Shown: in pieces, positions 23,547-34,100 of the stretch
How the letters are laid out: the number at the start of each line of letters is the position of its first letter
How positions within the stretch are numbered: the stretch's first letter is position 1
Origin: Nymphaea colorata
Taxonomy: Eukaryota > Streptophyta > Magnoliopsida > Nymphaeales > Nymphaeaceae
Assembly: GCF_008831285.2 (NCBI RefSeq)
Contig: NC_045140.1
Location: 20,024,370 to 20,088,369 of the forward strand
Reading direction: 5' to 3'
DNA length: 64,000 nucleotides
Program-made: the position numbers and the translations under genes
The notes under the pieces: model-generated
What the model was told of the DNA's origin: nothing
The model's input: the letters and a program-made list of their open reading frames with translations, nothing else
Database searches by the model: none

Positions 23547-26500
23547 ATGGCTGACTCGTCTTTTTCTTCAGTCAACACTACTCTGCCTGATGTTGTGTCT
23601 GCGCGGACTGATCATGTACCGGTTCAGGTTACCACCATTCAACTTACCAAGGAGAACTATTCCCGATGGTCTGCTGCGATTACCATGGGGATTGCTGGGC
23701 GAGGACGCATTGCCTATGTGAATGGGAGAAAGGTTGAACCTGCTGCAGATAGTCTGGCTTGGGATACATGGTTTCTTGAAGACAACCAGGTCAAAACCTG
23801 GATTGTCAATTTAGTGTCCCCGGATATCCAACCCCTCATTCTTCGTAAGAAGACTGCAAGGGATATGTGGATTATTTTGGAGCAGATGTATGGCCAAAAG
23901 AAAAGGAAAGTTCGTGTGTATCAACTTATGAAGGATGTGTATTCCCTGCGACAAGGTGCTCTCTCTGTTGCAGACTTTTATGCAGCATTAAAATCTAAGT
24001 GGGAGGACCTTGACTATCACTCTGATATTCCATGGAGGTGTCCTCACGACCAGATGCAGTACATGACTGATAAATGGGAAAACAGGGTATTCCTTTTCTT
24101 ATCCGGACTGAATGATGACTTTGAAAATATAAGGGGTCAGATTCTTAACTCTGACGAATCATTTAGTATTGAAGATGTCTATTCCCGTGCTGAAGCTGAA
24201 GAACAGAGAAGGCTGCTCTCTAGTGGACGAAAGGGGGAAGAACAGTCTGCCTATGTTAGCCGTGCCCCTGTTGGAACTCCTCGTTCTTCCCGAAAATGTA
24301 CTCATTGCAAAAAACTTGGTCATACAAGGGATTTTTGTTGGGACCTGTATCCAGAGAAGAAGGATAGTAGGGGGAGGTCTTCGAGTGGGAAGAAGCCTGT
24401 ATCGTCTGCAACAAGTCTGAGTGATGGGAAAGGTTCTATTTCTGCAGAGCAGATTCGTGAGCTACGAGCATATTTGAGCAAGATTGATGTTGGTCAGGCA
24501 GATACACCAGATGAGGTGAAGATCAATCAGGCATTGGCTGTTTCAGGGGGAGAAGGTACTTCTTCTATGGGTGAATGGATTGTTGACAGCGGTGCCACTC
24601 ATCACATGACTGGCAACCCCAAGCTTTTCCATGACTACAAGCTATCCTCGGGAAAGGAACGTGTGTCCCTTGCCGATGGTTCCTTTACTTCAGTGGCAGG
24701 GAAAGGGAGTCTTTCCTTGTTAAATAATTTTTTAGTTCATGATGCCTTACATGTTCCTCATCTTCCCTTAAATTTGTTATCTGTTAGTAAGATTACCAAG
24801 GAACTGAAGTGTGAGCTTATATTTTCTGAAAAACGTTGTGTTTTGCAGGACTTGGTGACAGGGAAGAGGATTGGGATTGGTTTGGTGTCTGATGGGCTGT
24901 ATCGGCTTCCTATACGCGTTGTCACAGCTCTTATGTCAGCAGTCAGCAGAACAGAGAAGAAGGAGGAAGAGTGTCGTCAGTTATTTTTGTTTTGGCATGA
25001 ACGCCTTGGTCATCTCCCATTTGGGATTTTGAAACATTTGTTCCCTGAACTATGTTCTAGTTTAAACATTTCCATGTTATCATGTGATGTGTGTCAGTTT
25101 GCGAAGCATGTTGGAGCTTCTTATCCAATTTCAAATAGTCGTTCTAATAAAGCTTTTTCCTTGGTTCATTCTGATGTGTGGGGGCCTTCGGGCATTCATT
25201 CTCATGGTGGTTTTCAATACTTTATAACCTTTATAGATGATTATTCAAGATGTACCTTTGTGTATTTGTTGAAAGATCGTAGTGAGGTGCCTCACATTAT
25301 TGAAACTTTCATCCTCCTAGTGGAAAACCAATATGGAAATTCTGTCAAGACTTTTCGGTCTGATAATGCTCGTGAATATCTGTGTCTCACTGTTGAAGAA
25401 TTCTTTCGAAAGAGGGGGATTGTTCATGAGACATCCTGTAGTTATACCCCCCCTCAAAATGGGGTTGCTGAGAGGAAAAATCGTCAGTTGCTCAATGTCA
25501 CCCGAGCCATACTGTTCCAAAGACATCTCCCAAAATACTATTGGGGTGATGCAATCCTTACTAGTGTCTACTTGATTAATCGCATGCCCACTCGTGTGCT
25601 AAAGGGTCGTACTCCATACTCTATGCTTCCAGGGAGTAGTCAACCTTTTCATCTTCCTCCTCGAGTCTTTGGATGTGTGTGTTTCATACATAACCACAGC
25701 CCCAATGTAAAAAAACTTGATCCCAAATCTATTAAGAGCGTCTTTCTTGGGTATTCTTCCACTCAAAAAGGTTATAAATGTCTAGATCCTACCACTGGTC
25801 GTCTTCACATTACCAAAGATGTCACATTCTTGGAACATGTCTCCTATTTTGGTGAGAATTCTCTTCAGGGGGAGAAATTAATGTCTAAGGAAGAGTATTC
25901 TCCCACACAGGAAATTCAGTTTACAGACTTTATGGATTACAGGCGTGAAGAGAATCCTGTTGCCAAGGTGCTTGGCAAAGATGAAGATGGCAAAGATGAA
26001 GAGGGGACGACTACTGATGTACATGAACAGGAGAAGGAGGGAGAGCATCCTTTGGTGACAGAACAAGAGGGTAATCGTATGTTTGGACAGGTGTATTCCA
26101 GGAGAAGAGCTTGTACTGACAAGGTGATTGATGATGAGGAGGTTACACCGAATCCCAATCCTACTTCTTCCTTGGATGATCCAAGTCGTGTTCAGAAGCA
26201 AGATGTTGGAAAAGAAAAGGAGGATCTTCCTATTGCCTTGAGAAAGGGGGTCAGGTCATGTACCCAGCACCCTATTGGTAACTTCGTATCTTACTCTAGA
26301 TTGAGCACTGACTATAAATGTTTTGTATCCTCCTTGGCTGTGGTTGTGATTCCCAGGAATGCTACAGAGGCTCAGGGTGACACTAAGTGGTCTCATGCAA
26401 TGGAAGAAGAGATGGAAGCTTTAGACAGAAATCAGACATGGGAGGTGGTTGATATTCCTGAAGCAGCCCACTTGGTTGGGTCGAAGTGGGTCTACACTGT

Positions 26501-27896
26501 TAAGTACAAACCAGATGGTAGCATTGAAAGGTACAAAGCACGATTGGTGGCCAAGGGGTTCAGTCAGAAATATGGGATCGACTACTTAGAGACGTTTGCT
26601 CCTGTTGCAAAGATGAAGACTGTTAGAGTTATTATTTCATTGGCGGTGCTGAAGGGTTGGGAGATGTGCCAACTTGATGTAAAAAATGCCTTTCTCAATG
26701 GAGATCTCGAAGAGGAAGTGTACATGTGCATGCCACCAGGTTTTGAGAAGCCTGGAAAATGTTGTAAATTGAAGAAAGCTTTGTATGGGCTGAAACAGTC
26801 TCCCCGAGCATGGTTTGAACGGCTCAGACTTGTTATGAAGAAACATGGCTACAAACAAGGAAATGGAGATCATACCCTGTTTGTAAAGAGAAGAGAGAGT
26901 AAAGTTACTCTACTATTGGTTTATGTTGATGATATGATTGTTACAGGTGATGATAAGGAAGAGATAGCAAGATTAAAGGGTTTACTATCTACTGAATTCG
27001 ATCTAAAAGATCTTGGTAAGCTGAAGTATTTTCTGGGTATTGAAATTGCTAGATCAGGTACAACTCTTGTACTTAGTCAAAGGAAGTATACCCTGGATCT
27101 ACTAAAGGAGACAGGAAAACTGGGATGCAGACCAGCCTCTACTCCTATAGATGCTGGGCATAAACTTGGTAGCAAAGATGGAGAACTGTTGGGTGAAGAA
27201 GCTAAAGGGAGATATCAACGTCTAGTTGGCAAACTGATTTATCTCACTCTGACTAGACCTGATATCACATTTGCTGTAAATGTGATGAGCCAGTTCATGC
27301 ATGCACCTACAGATATGCACTTGAAGGCTGTAGATAGAATTTTGTGCTACTTGAAGAAGAATCCCGGAAAGGAACTTCTATATGTGCAACAAAGATCTAT
27401 TGAAGTTGAAGGGTATTCTGATGCAGACTGGGCAGGCTGTGTTGACACCAGAAGATCTACTTCAGGATACTGCGTCTACTTGGGGGGAAATTTGGTTGTT
27501 TGGAGAAGCAAGAGACAAGATGTGTGTTCCCGCTCGAGTGCAGAGGCTGAATATAGGGCTGTGGCTACTGGGGTATCAGAATTGTTATGGCTGAAGATCT
27601 TACTGACAGATATTGGAATAGAGATTGAAGGGCCTATGAGGATGTATTGTGATAATAAGTCTGCAATTAACTTGGCTAACAACCCGGTTCTTCATGATCG
27701 AACAAAGCATGTGGAGATCGACCGTCACTTCATCAGAGAAAGAATTGATGCTAAGGAATTAACGCTACCTTACATGAAGTCTGAAGACCAAACTGCTGAT
27801 GTCCTAACCAAGGCCTTAAGTGTAACTCCATTTGAGAGAAATGTATCCAAGTTGGGCATGTTTGATATGTATGCCCAACTTGAGGGGGAGTGTTGA
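23547..27896 (+). CDS. Copia-2 gag-pol polyprotein (intact)
   Basis: A 1449-residue polyprotein from the ATG at 23547 (MADSSFSS); an in-frame Met 11 codons earlier at 23514 is possible but has no counterpart in copia-1. Domains in order are gag (UBN2 type, about 23600-24200), a zinc knuckle CTHCKKLGHTRDFC at about 24297, protease with DSGATHH at about 24585, the GAG-pre-integrase HERLGHLP and CDVCQFAKH zinc domain, integrase core (HSDVWGP, DNAREY, PPQNGVAERKNR), reverse transcriptase with YVDDMIVTG at 26922, and RNase H with SDADWAG and SSAEAEYRA. No stop or frameshift interrupts it. The product assembles cytoplasmic virus-like particles and carries out reverse transcription and integration. 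The stop TGA at 27894-27896 lies inside the 3' LTR, so the C-terminal EGEC overlaps the polypurine tract and LTR edge, as in copia-1. Confidence 0.95.
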   Translation: MADSSFSSVNTTLPDVVSARTDHVPVQVTTIQLTKENYSRWSAAITMGIAGRGRIAYVNGRKVEPAADSLAWDTWFLEDNQVKTWIVNLVSPDIQPLILRKKTARDMWIILEQMYGQKKRKVRVYQLMKDVYSLRQGALSVADFYAALKSKWEDLDYHSDIPWRCPHDQMQYMTDKWENRVFLFLSGLNDDFENIRGQILNSDESFSIEDVYSRAEAEEQRRLLSSGRKGEEQSAYVSRAPVGTPRSSRKCTHCKKLGHTRDFCWDLYPEKKDSRGRSSSGKKPVSSATSLSDGKGSISAEQIRELRAYLSKIDVGQADTPDEVKINQALAVSGGEGTSSMGEWIVDSGATHHMTGNPKLFHDYKLSSGKERVSLADGSFTSVAGKGSLSLLNNFLVHDALHVPHLPLNLLSVSKITKELKCELIFSEKRCVLQDLVTGKRIGIGLVSDGLYRLPIRVVTALMSAVSRTEKKEEECRQLFLFWHERLGHLPFGILKHLFPELCSSLNISMLSCDVCQFAKHVGASYPISNSRSNKAFSLVHSDVWGPSGIHSHGGFQYFITFIDDYSRCTFVYLLKDRSEVPHIIETFILLVENQYGNSVKTFRSDNAREYLCLTVEEFFRKRGIVHETSCSYTPPQNGVAERKNRQLLNVTRAILFQRHLPKYYWGDAILTSVYLINRMPTRVLKGRTPYSMLPGSSQPFHLPPRVFGCVCFIHNHSPNVKKLDPKSIKSVFLGYSSTQKGYKCLDPTTGRLHITKDVTFLEHVSYFGENSLQGEKLMSKEEYSPTQEIQFTDFMDYRREENPVAKVLGKDEDGKDEEGTTTDVHEQEKEGEHPLVTEQEGNRMFGQVYSRRRACTDKVIDDEEVTPNPNPTSSLDDPSRVQKQDVGKEKEDLPIALRKGVRSCTQHPIGNFVSYSRLSTDYKCFVSSLAVVVIPRNATEAQGDTKWSHAMEEEMEALDRNQTWEVVDIPEAAHLVGSKWVYTVKYKPDGSIERYKARLVAKGFSQKYGIDYLETFAPVAKMKTVRVIISLAVLKGWEMCQLDVKNAFLNGDLEEEVYMCMPPGFEKPGKCCKLKKALYGLKQSPRAWFERLRLVMKKHGYKQGNGDHTLFVKRRESKVTLLLVYVDDMIVTGDDKEEIARLKGLLSTEFDLKDLGKLKYFLGIEIARSGTTLVLSQRKYTLDLLKETGKLGCRPASTPIDAGHKLGSKDGELLGEEAKGRYQRLVGKLIYLTLTRPDITFAVNVMSQFMHAPTDMHLKAVDRILCYLKKNPGKELLYVQQRSIEVEGYSDADWAGCVDTRRSTSGYCVYLGGNLVVWRSKRQDVCSRSSAEAEYRAVATGVSELLWLKILLTDIGIEIEGPMRMYCDNKSAINLANNPVLHDRTKHVEIDRHFIRERIDAKELTLPYMKSEDQTADVLTKALSVTPFERNVSKLGMFDMYAQLEGEC
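27881..27890 (+). promoter_or_regulatory. Copia-2 polypurine tract
   Basis: TGAGGGGGAG immediately before the 3' LTR. It is the expected RNase H-resistant primer for plus-strand synthesis and is also coding sequence for the polyprotein C-terminus. Confidence 0.88.
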
Positions 27897-28130
27897 CGGG
27901 TTTTGTTGTTCGGGTTCGGATCCGTACCCGATCCGGTTTGTCCTAATTAGGACTACTTATACTTCTGTAAACCCTAATCTTTGAGTTAATGAAGTGTTGA
28001 AGAGAGAGAGTGTCTGGAGGCTAGTGGGCACCAGACCTCCTCACCCGTGGTTTTTCTTCCCTCGAGTCGAGGGTTTTCCACGTTACATCCGTGTGCTTTC
28101 TTCTTCTCTCGTGCACATTTTGTTTCTACA
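27891..28130 (+). repeat. Copia-2 3' LTR
   Basis: 240 bp, matching the 5' LTR at all but one position in my reading. It contains the polyprotein stop codon in its first six bases. Confidence 0.96.
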
Positions 28131-31100
28131 GTCACAAATAAACTCCTAAAATTGACCATTACACCAATGCATCAAGTTGGCCATGCATTGGTTCTGTCTA
28201 TCAGTCAGTCATTTATTTCAGCTGCATCTAATTGACAATTTTACCTTGATGGAGTGGACGTTGTTTCATCAAGATCTTTGAGCGGTCCCCAGGTCTCACG
28301 AGACTATTTCCCCCCAATTGGACGAGGTTCATCGTATCTTATGCTCTCAAAATGAGACGATCACACATAAACTCCTAAAACTCACCATTATACCAATTTA
28401 TCAAGTTGGCTATGCATTGATTTTGACAACTTGATCAGTTCTCAGGTCTCACTGGACTATTTCCCATCTTGTTGAACAGGGTTCAACACATCTTCTGCGC
28501 TAATAACGAGAAGATCACACACAAACTCTTAAAACTGACCATGATAAAGATGCATCATGTTAACCATGCATTGGTTGCATCAATAAGTCAGTCATTTATC
28601 CAATTTCATCTAATTGATATTTTTCACTTGATGGAAGGGATGTTGGTCCATCAAGATGCTTAAGCAGTTCCTAGCTCCCACGGGACTGTTTTACCCCGTT
28701 GTATACCAAGGTTCACCATATATTTTGCGCTCACAATTACATGATCATACATAACATCCTAAAACTGACCATTATCCCAATGCATCAAGTTGGCTATGCA
28801 TTGGTTTTGTCTATCAGTCAGTAATTTATTTCAACTGCATCTAATTGACAATATTAACTTGATGGAGGGAACGTTGTTTCATCAAGATCTTTGAACAATC
28901 CCCAGATCTCACAGGACTGTTTACCCCCTTGTTGGACGAGGTTCATTGTATCTTCTGCGCTCATAATGAGACGATCAAACATAACATCCTAAAACTGACA
29001 ATTACACCATGCATCAAGTTGGCCATGCATCAATCTGTTAGTTGTTTATTCAAACTGACATTTTTAACTTGATGGACAGGACGTTGCTTCATCAAGCTCC
29101 TTGAGCAGTTCCCAGGTCTCACAGGACTGTTACTCTCTTGTGGAAGAGGTTTCATCACGTCTTTTGCGTTTATAATGAAATGATCACACATAACAACCCA
29201 AATCTGACCATTATAGCAATGCATCAATTTGGCAATGCATTGGTTGTGTCTATCAGTCAGTCATTTATTTTAACTGCATCTAATTGACTATTTTAACTTG
29301 ATGGACGGAACGTTGCTTCATCAAGATCCTTGAGCAGTTCCCAGGTCTCACGGGACTTTTTACTCGCTTGTGGAAGAGCTTTCATCGCTTCTTTGAGTTC
29401 ATAATGAAATGATCACAAATAAACTCCTAAAACTGACCATTACACCAATGCATCAAGTTGGCCATGCATTGGTTGTGTCTATCAATCAATCATTTATTTC
29501 AACTTCATCCAATTGACAATTTTAACTTGATGGATTGGACATTGTTTCATCAAGATCTTTGAGCAGTCCCCAGGTCTCGGGGGACTATTTACCCCCCTGT
29601 TGGACGAGGTTCATCGTATCTTCTGCGCTCATAATGAGACGATCACGTATAACATCCTAAAACTGACAATTATACCATGCATCATGTTGGCCATGCATCA
29701 ATCTATTAGTTGTTTATTCCAAGTGACATTTCTAATTTGATGGACGCGACGTCGCTTCATCAAGATCCTTGAGCAATTCCCATGTCTCACGGGACTGTTT
29801 ACTCTCTTGTGAAAGAGGTTTCATCACGTCTTTTGCGCTCATAATGAAATGATCACAAATAAACTCCTAAAACAAACCATTATACCAATGTATAAAGTTG
29901 GCCATGCATCAGTTGAGTCTATCAGCCGGTCATTTATTTCAGCTGCAGGTAATTGACTATTTTAACTTGATGGAGTGTATGTTTTTCATCAAGATCTTTG
30001 AGCAGTCCCCAGGTTTCACGGGACTATTTACCCCCCAGTTGGACGAGGTTCATCGTATCTTCTGCGCTCATAGTGAAGCGGTCACACATAACATCCTAAA
30101 ACTGACAATTACACCATCCATCAAGTTGGCTATGCATCAATCTGTTAGTTGTTTATTCCAATTGACATTTGTAACTTGATGGACGGGACGTTGCTTCATC
30201 AAGATCCTTGAGCAGTTCCCAGGTCTCACGAGACTGTTTACTCTCTTCTGGAAGAGGTTTCATCGCGTCTTTTGCGCTCATAATAAAATGATCACAAATA
30301 AACTTGTAAAACTGACCATTATACCAATGCATCAAGTTGGCCATGCATTGGTTGTGTCTATTAGTCAGTCATTTATTTCAACTGCATCTAATTGACTATT
30401 TTAACTTGATGGAGTGGACGTTGTTTAATCAAGATCTTTGAGCAGTCCCCAGGTCTCACGGGACTATTCACCTCCCTATTGGACGAGGTTCATCGTATCT
30501 TCCGCGCTCACAATGAAACGATCACACATGACATCCTGAAATTGACAATTACACAATGCATCAATTTGGCCATGCATCAATCTGTTAGTTGTTTATTCCA
30601 ATTGACATTTCCAACTTGATGGACGGGACGTCGCTTCATCAAGATCCTTGAGCAGTTCCCAGGTCTCAAGGGACTGTTTACTTTCTTGTGAAAGAGCTTT
30701 CATCGCCTCTTTTGAGCTCATAATGAAATTATCACAAATAAAATCACAAAACTGACCATTATACCAATGCATCAATTTGGCCATGCATTGGTTGTGTCCA
30801 TCAGTCAGTCATTTATTTCAACTGCATGTAATTGACAATTTTAACTTGATGGAGTGGAAGTTGTTTCATTAAGATCTTTGAGGAGTCCCCAGGTCTCACG
30901 GGACTATTTACCCCCCTGTTGAACGAGGTTCATCGTATCTTCTGCGCTCATAATGACACGATCACACATAACATCCTAAAATTAACAATTACACCACGCA
31001 TCAAGTTGCCCAAGCATCAATCTGTTAGATGTGTATTCCAACTGACATTTCTAACTTGATGGACGGGACGTTGCTTCATCAAGATTCTTCAGTAGTTCCC

Positions 31101-34100
31101 AGGTCCCACGGGACTGTTTACTCTCTTGTGGAAGATGTTTCATCGCGTCCTTTGCGCTCATAATGAAATGAACACAAATAGACTCCTAAAATAGACCATT
31201 ATACCAATGCATCAAGTTGGCCATGCATTGGTTGTGTCTATCAGTCAATCATTTATTTCAACTGCATCCAATTGACAATTTTAACTTGATGGAGTGGACA
31301 TTGTTTCATCAAGATCTTTGAGCAGTCCCCAGGTCTCGCGGGACTATTTACCCCACTGTTGGACGAGGTTCATCGTATCTTCTGCGCTCATAATGAGACG
31401 ATCACACATAACATCCTAAAACTGACAATTACACCATGCATCAAGTTGGCCATGCATCAATCTGTTAGTTGTTTATTCCAATTGACATTTCCAAATTGAT
31501 GGACGGGACGTCGCTCGATCAAGATCCTTGAGCAGCTCCCAGGTCTCACGGGACTGTTTACACCCTTGTGGAAGAGCTTTCATCGCCTCTTTTGAGCTCA
31601 TAATCAAATGATCACAAATAAACTCACAAAACTGACCATTATACCAATGCATCAAGTTGGCCATGCATTGGTTGTGTCTATCAGTCAATCATTTATTTCA
31701 ACTGCATGTAATTGACAATTTTAACTTGATGGAGTGGACGTTGTTTCATCAAGATCTTTGAGGAGTCCCCAGGTCTCACGGGACTATTTACCCCCTGTTG
31801 GACGAGGTTCATCGTATCTTCTGCGCTCATAATGACACGATCACACATAACATCCTAAAACTAACAATTACACCATGCATTAAGTTGGCCATGCATCAAT
31901 CTGTTAGTTGTTTATTCCAATTAACATTTCTAACTTGATGCACGGGACGCTGCTTCATCAAGATCCTTGAGCAGTTCCCAGGTCTCACGGGACTGTTTAC
32001 TCTCTTGTGGAAGAGCTTTCATCGCGTCTTTTGCGCTCATAATGAAATGATTACAAATAAACTCTTAAAACTGAACATTATACCAATGCATCAAGTTGGC
32101 CATGCATTGGTTGTGTCTATCAGTCAGTCATTTATTTCAACTGCATTTAATTGACCATTTTAACTTGATGGAGTAGACGTTGTTTCATCAAGATCTTTGA
32201 GCAGTCCCCAGGTCTCACGGTACTATTCACCTCCCTGTTGGACGAGGTTCATCGTATCTTCTGCGCTCACAATGAGACGATCACACATGACATCCTAAAA
32301 TTGACAATTACACAATGGATCAAGTTGGCCATGTATCAATATGTTAGTTGTTTATTTCAATTGACATTTCCAACTTGATGCACGGGACGTCGCTTCATCA
32401 AGATCCTTGAGCAGTTCCCAGGTCTCACGGGACTGTTTACTCTCTTGTGAAAGAGCTTTCATCGCCTCTTTTGAGCTCATAATGAAATGATCACAAATAA
32501 AATCACAAAACTGACCATTATACCAATGCATCAAGTTGGCCATGCATTGGTTGTGTCTATCAGTCAGTCATTTATTTCAACTGCATGTAATTGACAATTT
32601 TAACTTGATGGAGTGGAAGTTGTTTCATCAAGATCTTTGAGGAGTCCCCAGGTCTCACGGGACTATTTACCCCCCTGTTGGACGAGGTTCATCGTATCTT
32701 CTGCGCTCATAATGACACGATCACACATAACATCCTAAAACTAACAATTACACCATGCATCAAGTTGGCCATGCATCAATCTGTTAGTTGTTTATTCCAA
32801 TTGACATTTCCAACTTGATGGACGGGACGTCGCTCCATCAAGATCCTTGAGCAGCTCTCAGGTCTCACGGGACTGCTTACTCTCTTGTGGAAGAGCTTTC
32901 ATCGCCTCTTTTGAGCTCATAATAAAATGATCACAAATAAAATCACAAAACTGACCATTATACCAATGCATCAAGTTGGTCATGCATTGGTTGTGTCTAT
33001 CAGTCAATCATTTATTTCAACTACATCTAATTGACAATTTTAACTTGATGGAGTGAATGTTGTTTCATCAAGATCTTTAAGCAGTCCCCAGGTCTCACGG
33101 GACTATTTACCCCCCTGTTGGACGAGGTTCATCATATCTTCTGCGCTCATAATGCAATGATCACACATAACATCCTAAAACTGACAATTACACCATGCAT
33201 CAAACTGTTAGTTGTCTATTCCAATTGACATTTATAATTTGATGGACGGGACGTTGCTTCATAAAGATCCTTTAGCAGTTCCCAGGTCTCAGGGGACTCT
33301 TTAATCTCTTGTGGAAGAGTTTTTATCGCCTCTTTTCAGCTCAAAATGAAATGATCACAAATAAAATCTCAAAACTGACCATTATACCAATGCATCAAGT
33401 TGGCCATGCAAAGGTTGTGTCTATTAGTCAGTCATTTATTTCAAAGCATCTAATTGACAATTTTAACTTGATGGAGTAGACGTTGTTTCATCAAGATCTT
33501 CGACAGTCCCAAGGTCTCACGGGTCTATTTACCCCCTTGTTGGACGAGGTTCATCGTATCTTCTGCGCTCAAAATGAGTCGATCACACATAACATCCTAA
33601 AACTGAAAATTACACCACGCATCAAGTTGTCCATGCATCAATCTGTTAGTTGTTTATTCCAATTGACATTTCTAACTTTATTGGACGTGACAGTTGCTTC
33701 ATCAAGATCCTTGAGCAGTTCCCAGGTCTCACGGGACTGTTTACTCTCTAGCGGAAGAGCTTTTATAGGTCTTTTGCGCTCATAATGAAATCATCACAAA
33801 TAAACTCCCAAAATAGACCATTATACCAATGCATCAAGTTGGCCATGCATTGGTTGTGTCTATAAGTCAGACATTTATTTAAACTGCATCTAATTGACAA
33901 TTTTAACTTGATGGAGTGGGCGTTGTTTTCATCAAGATCTTTGAGCAGTCCCCAGGTCTCACAGGACTATTTACCCCATGTTGGACGAGGTTCATCGTAT
34001 CTTCTGCGCTCAAAATTACACGATCACAAATAACATCCTAAAACTGACAATTACACAATGCATCAAGTTGGCCATGCATCAATCTGTTAGTTGCTTATTC

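Larger units (their letters stand above)
22856..28130 (+). mobile_element. Copia-2: young, structurally complete Ty1-copia retrotransposon
   Basis: A 5275-bp element inserted in the satellite. LTRs are 22856-23095 and 27891-28130, each 240 bp. I find one difference between them (C at 22881 region, GGGTCCGG against GGGTTCGG), so insertion is recent. The 5-bp duplication is GTCAC (22851-22855 and 28131-28135). The primer binding site TGGTATCAGAGC begins at 23096 and the polypurine tract GAGGGGGAG ends at 27890. A single open frame encodes gag, protease, integrase, reverse transcriptase and RNase H in copia order, with every catalytic motif I checked present. It has all the sequence parts needed for autonomous movement; whether it is expressed cannot be told from here. 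Confidence 0.96.
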
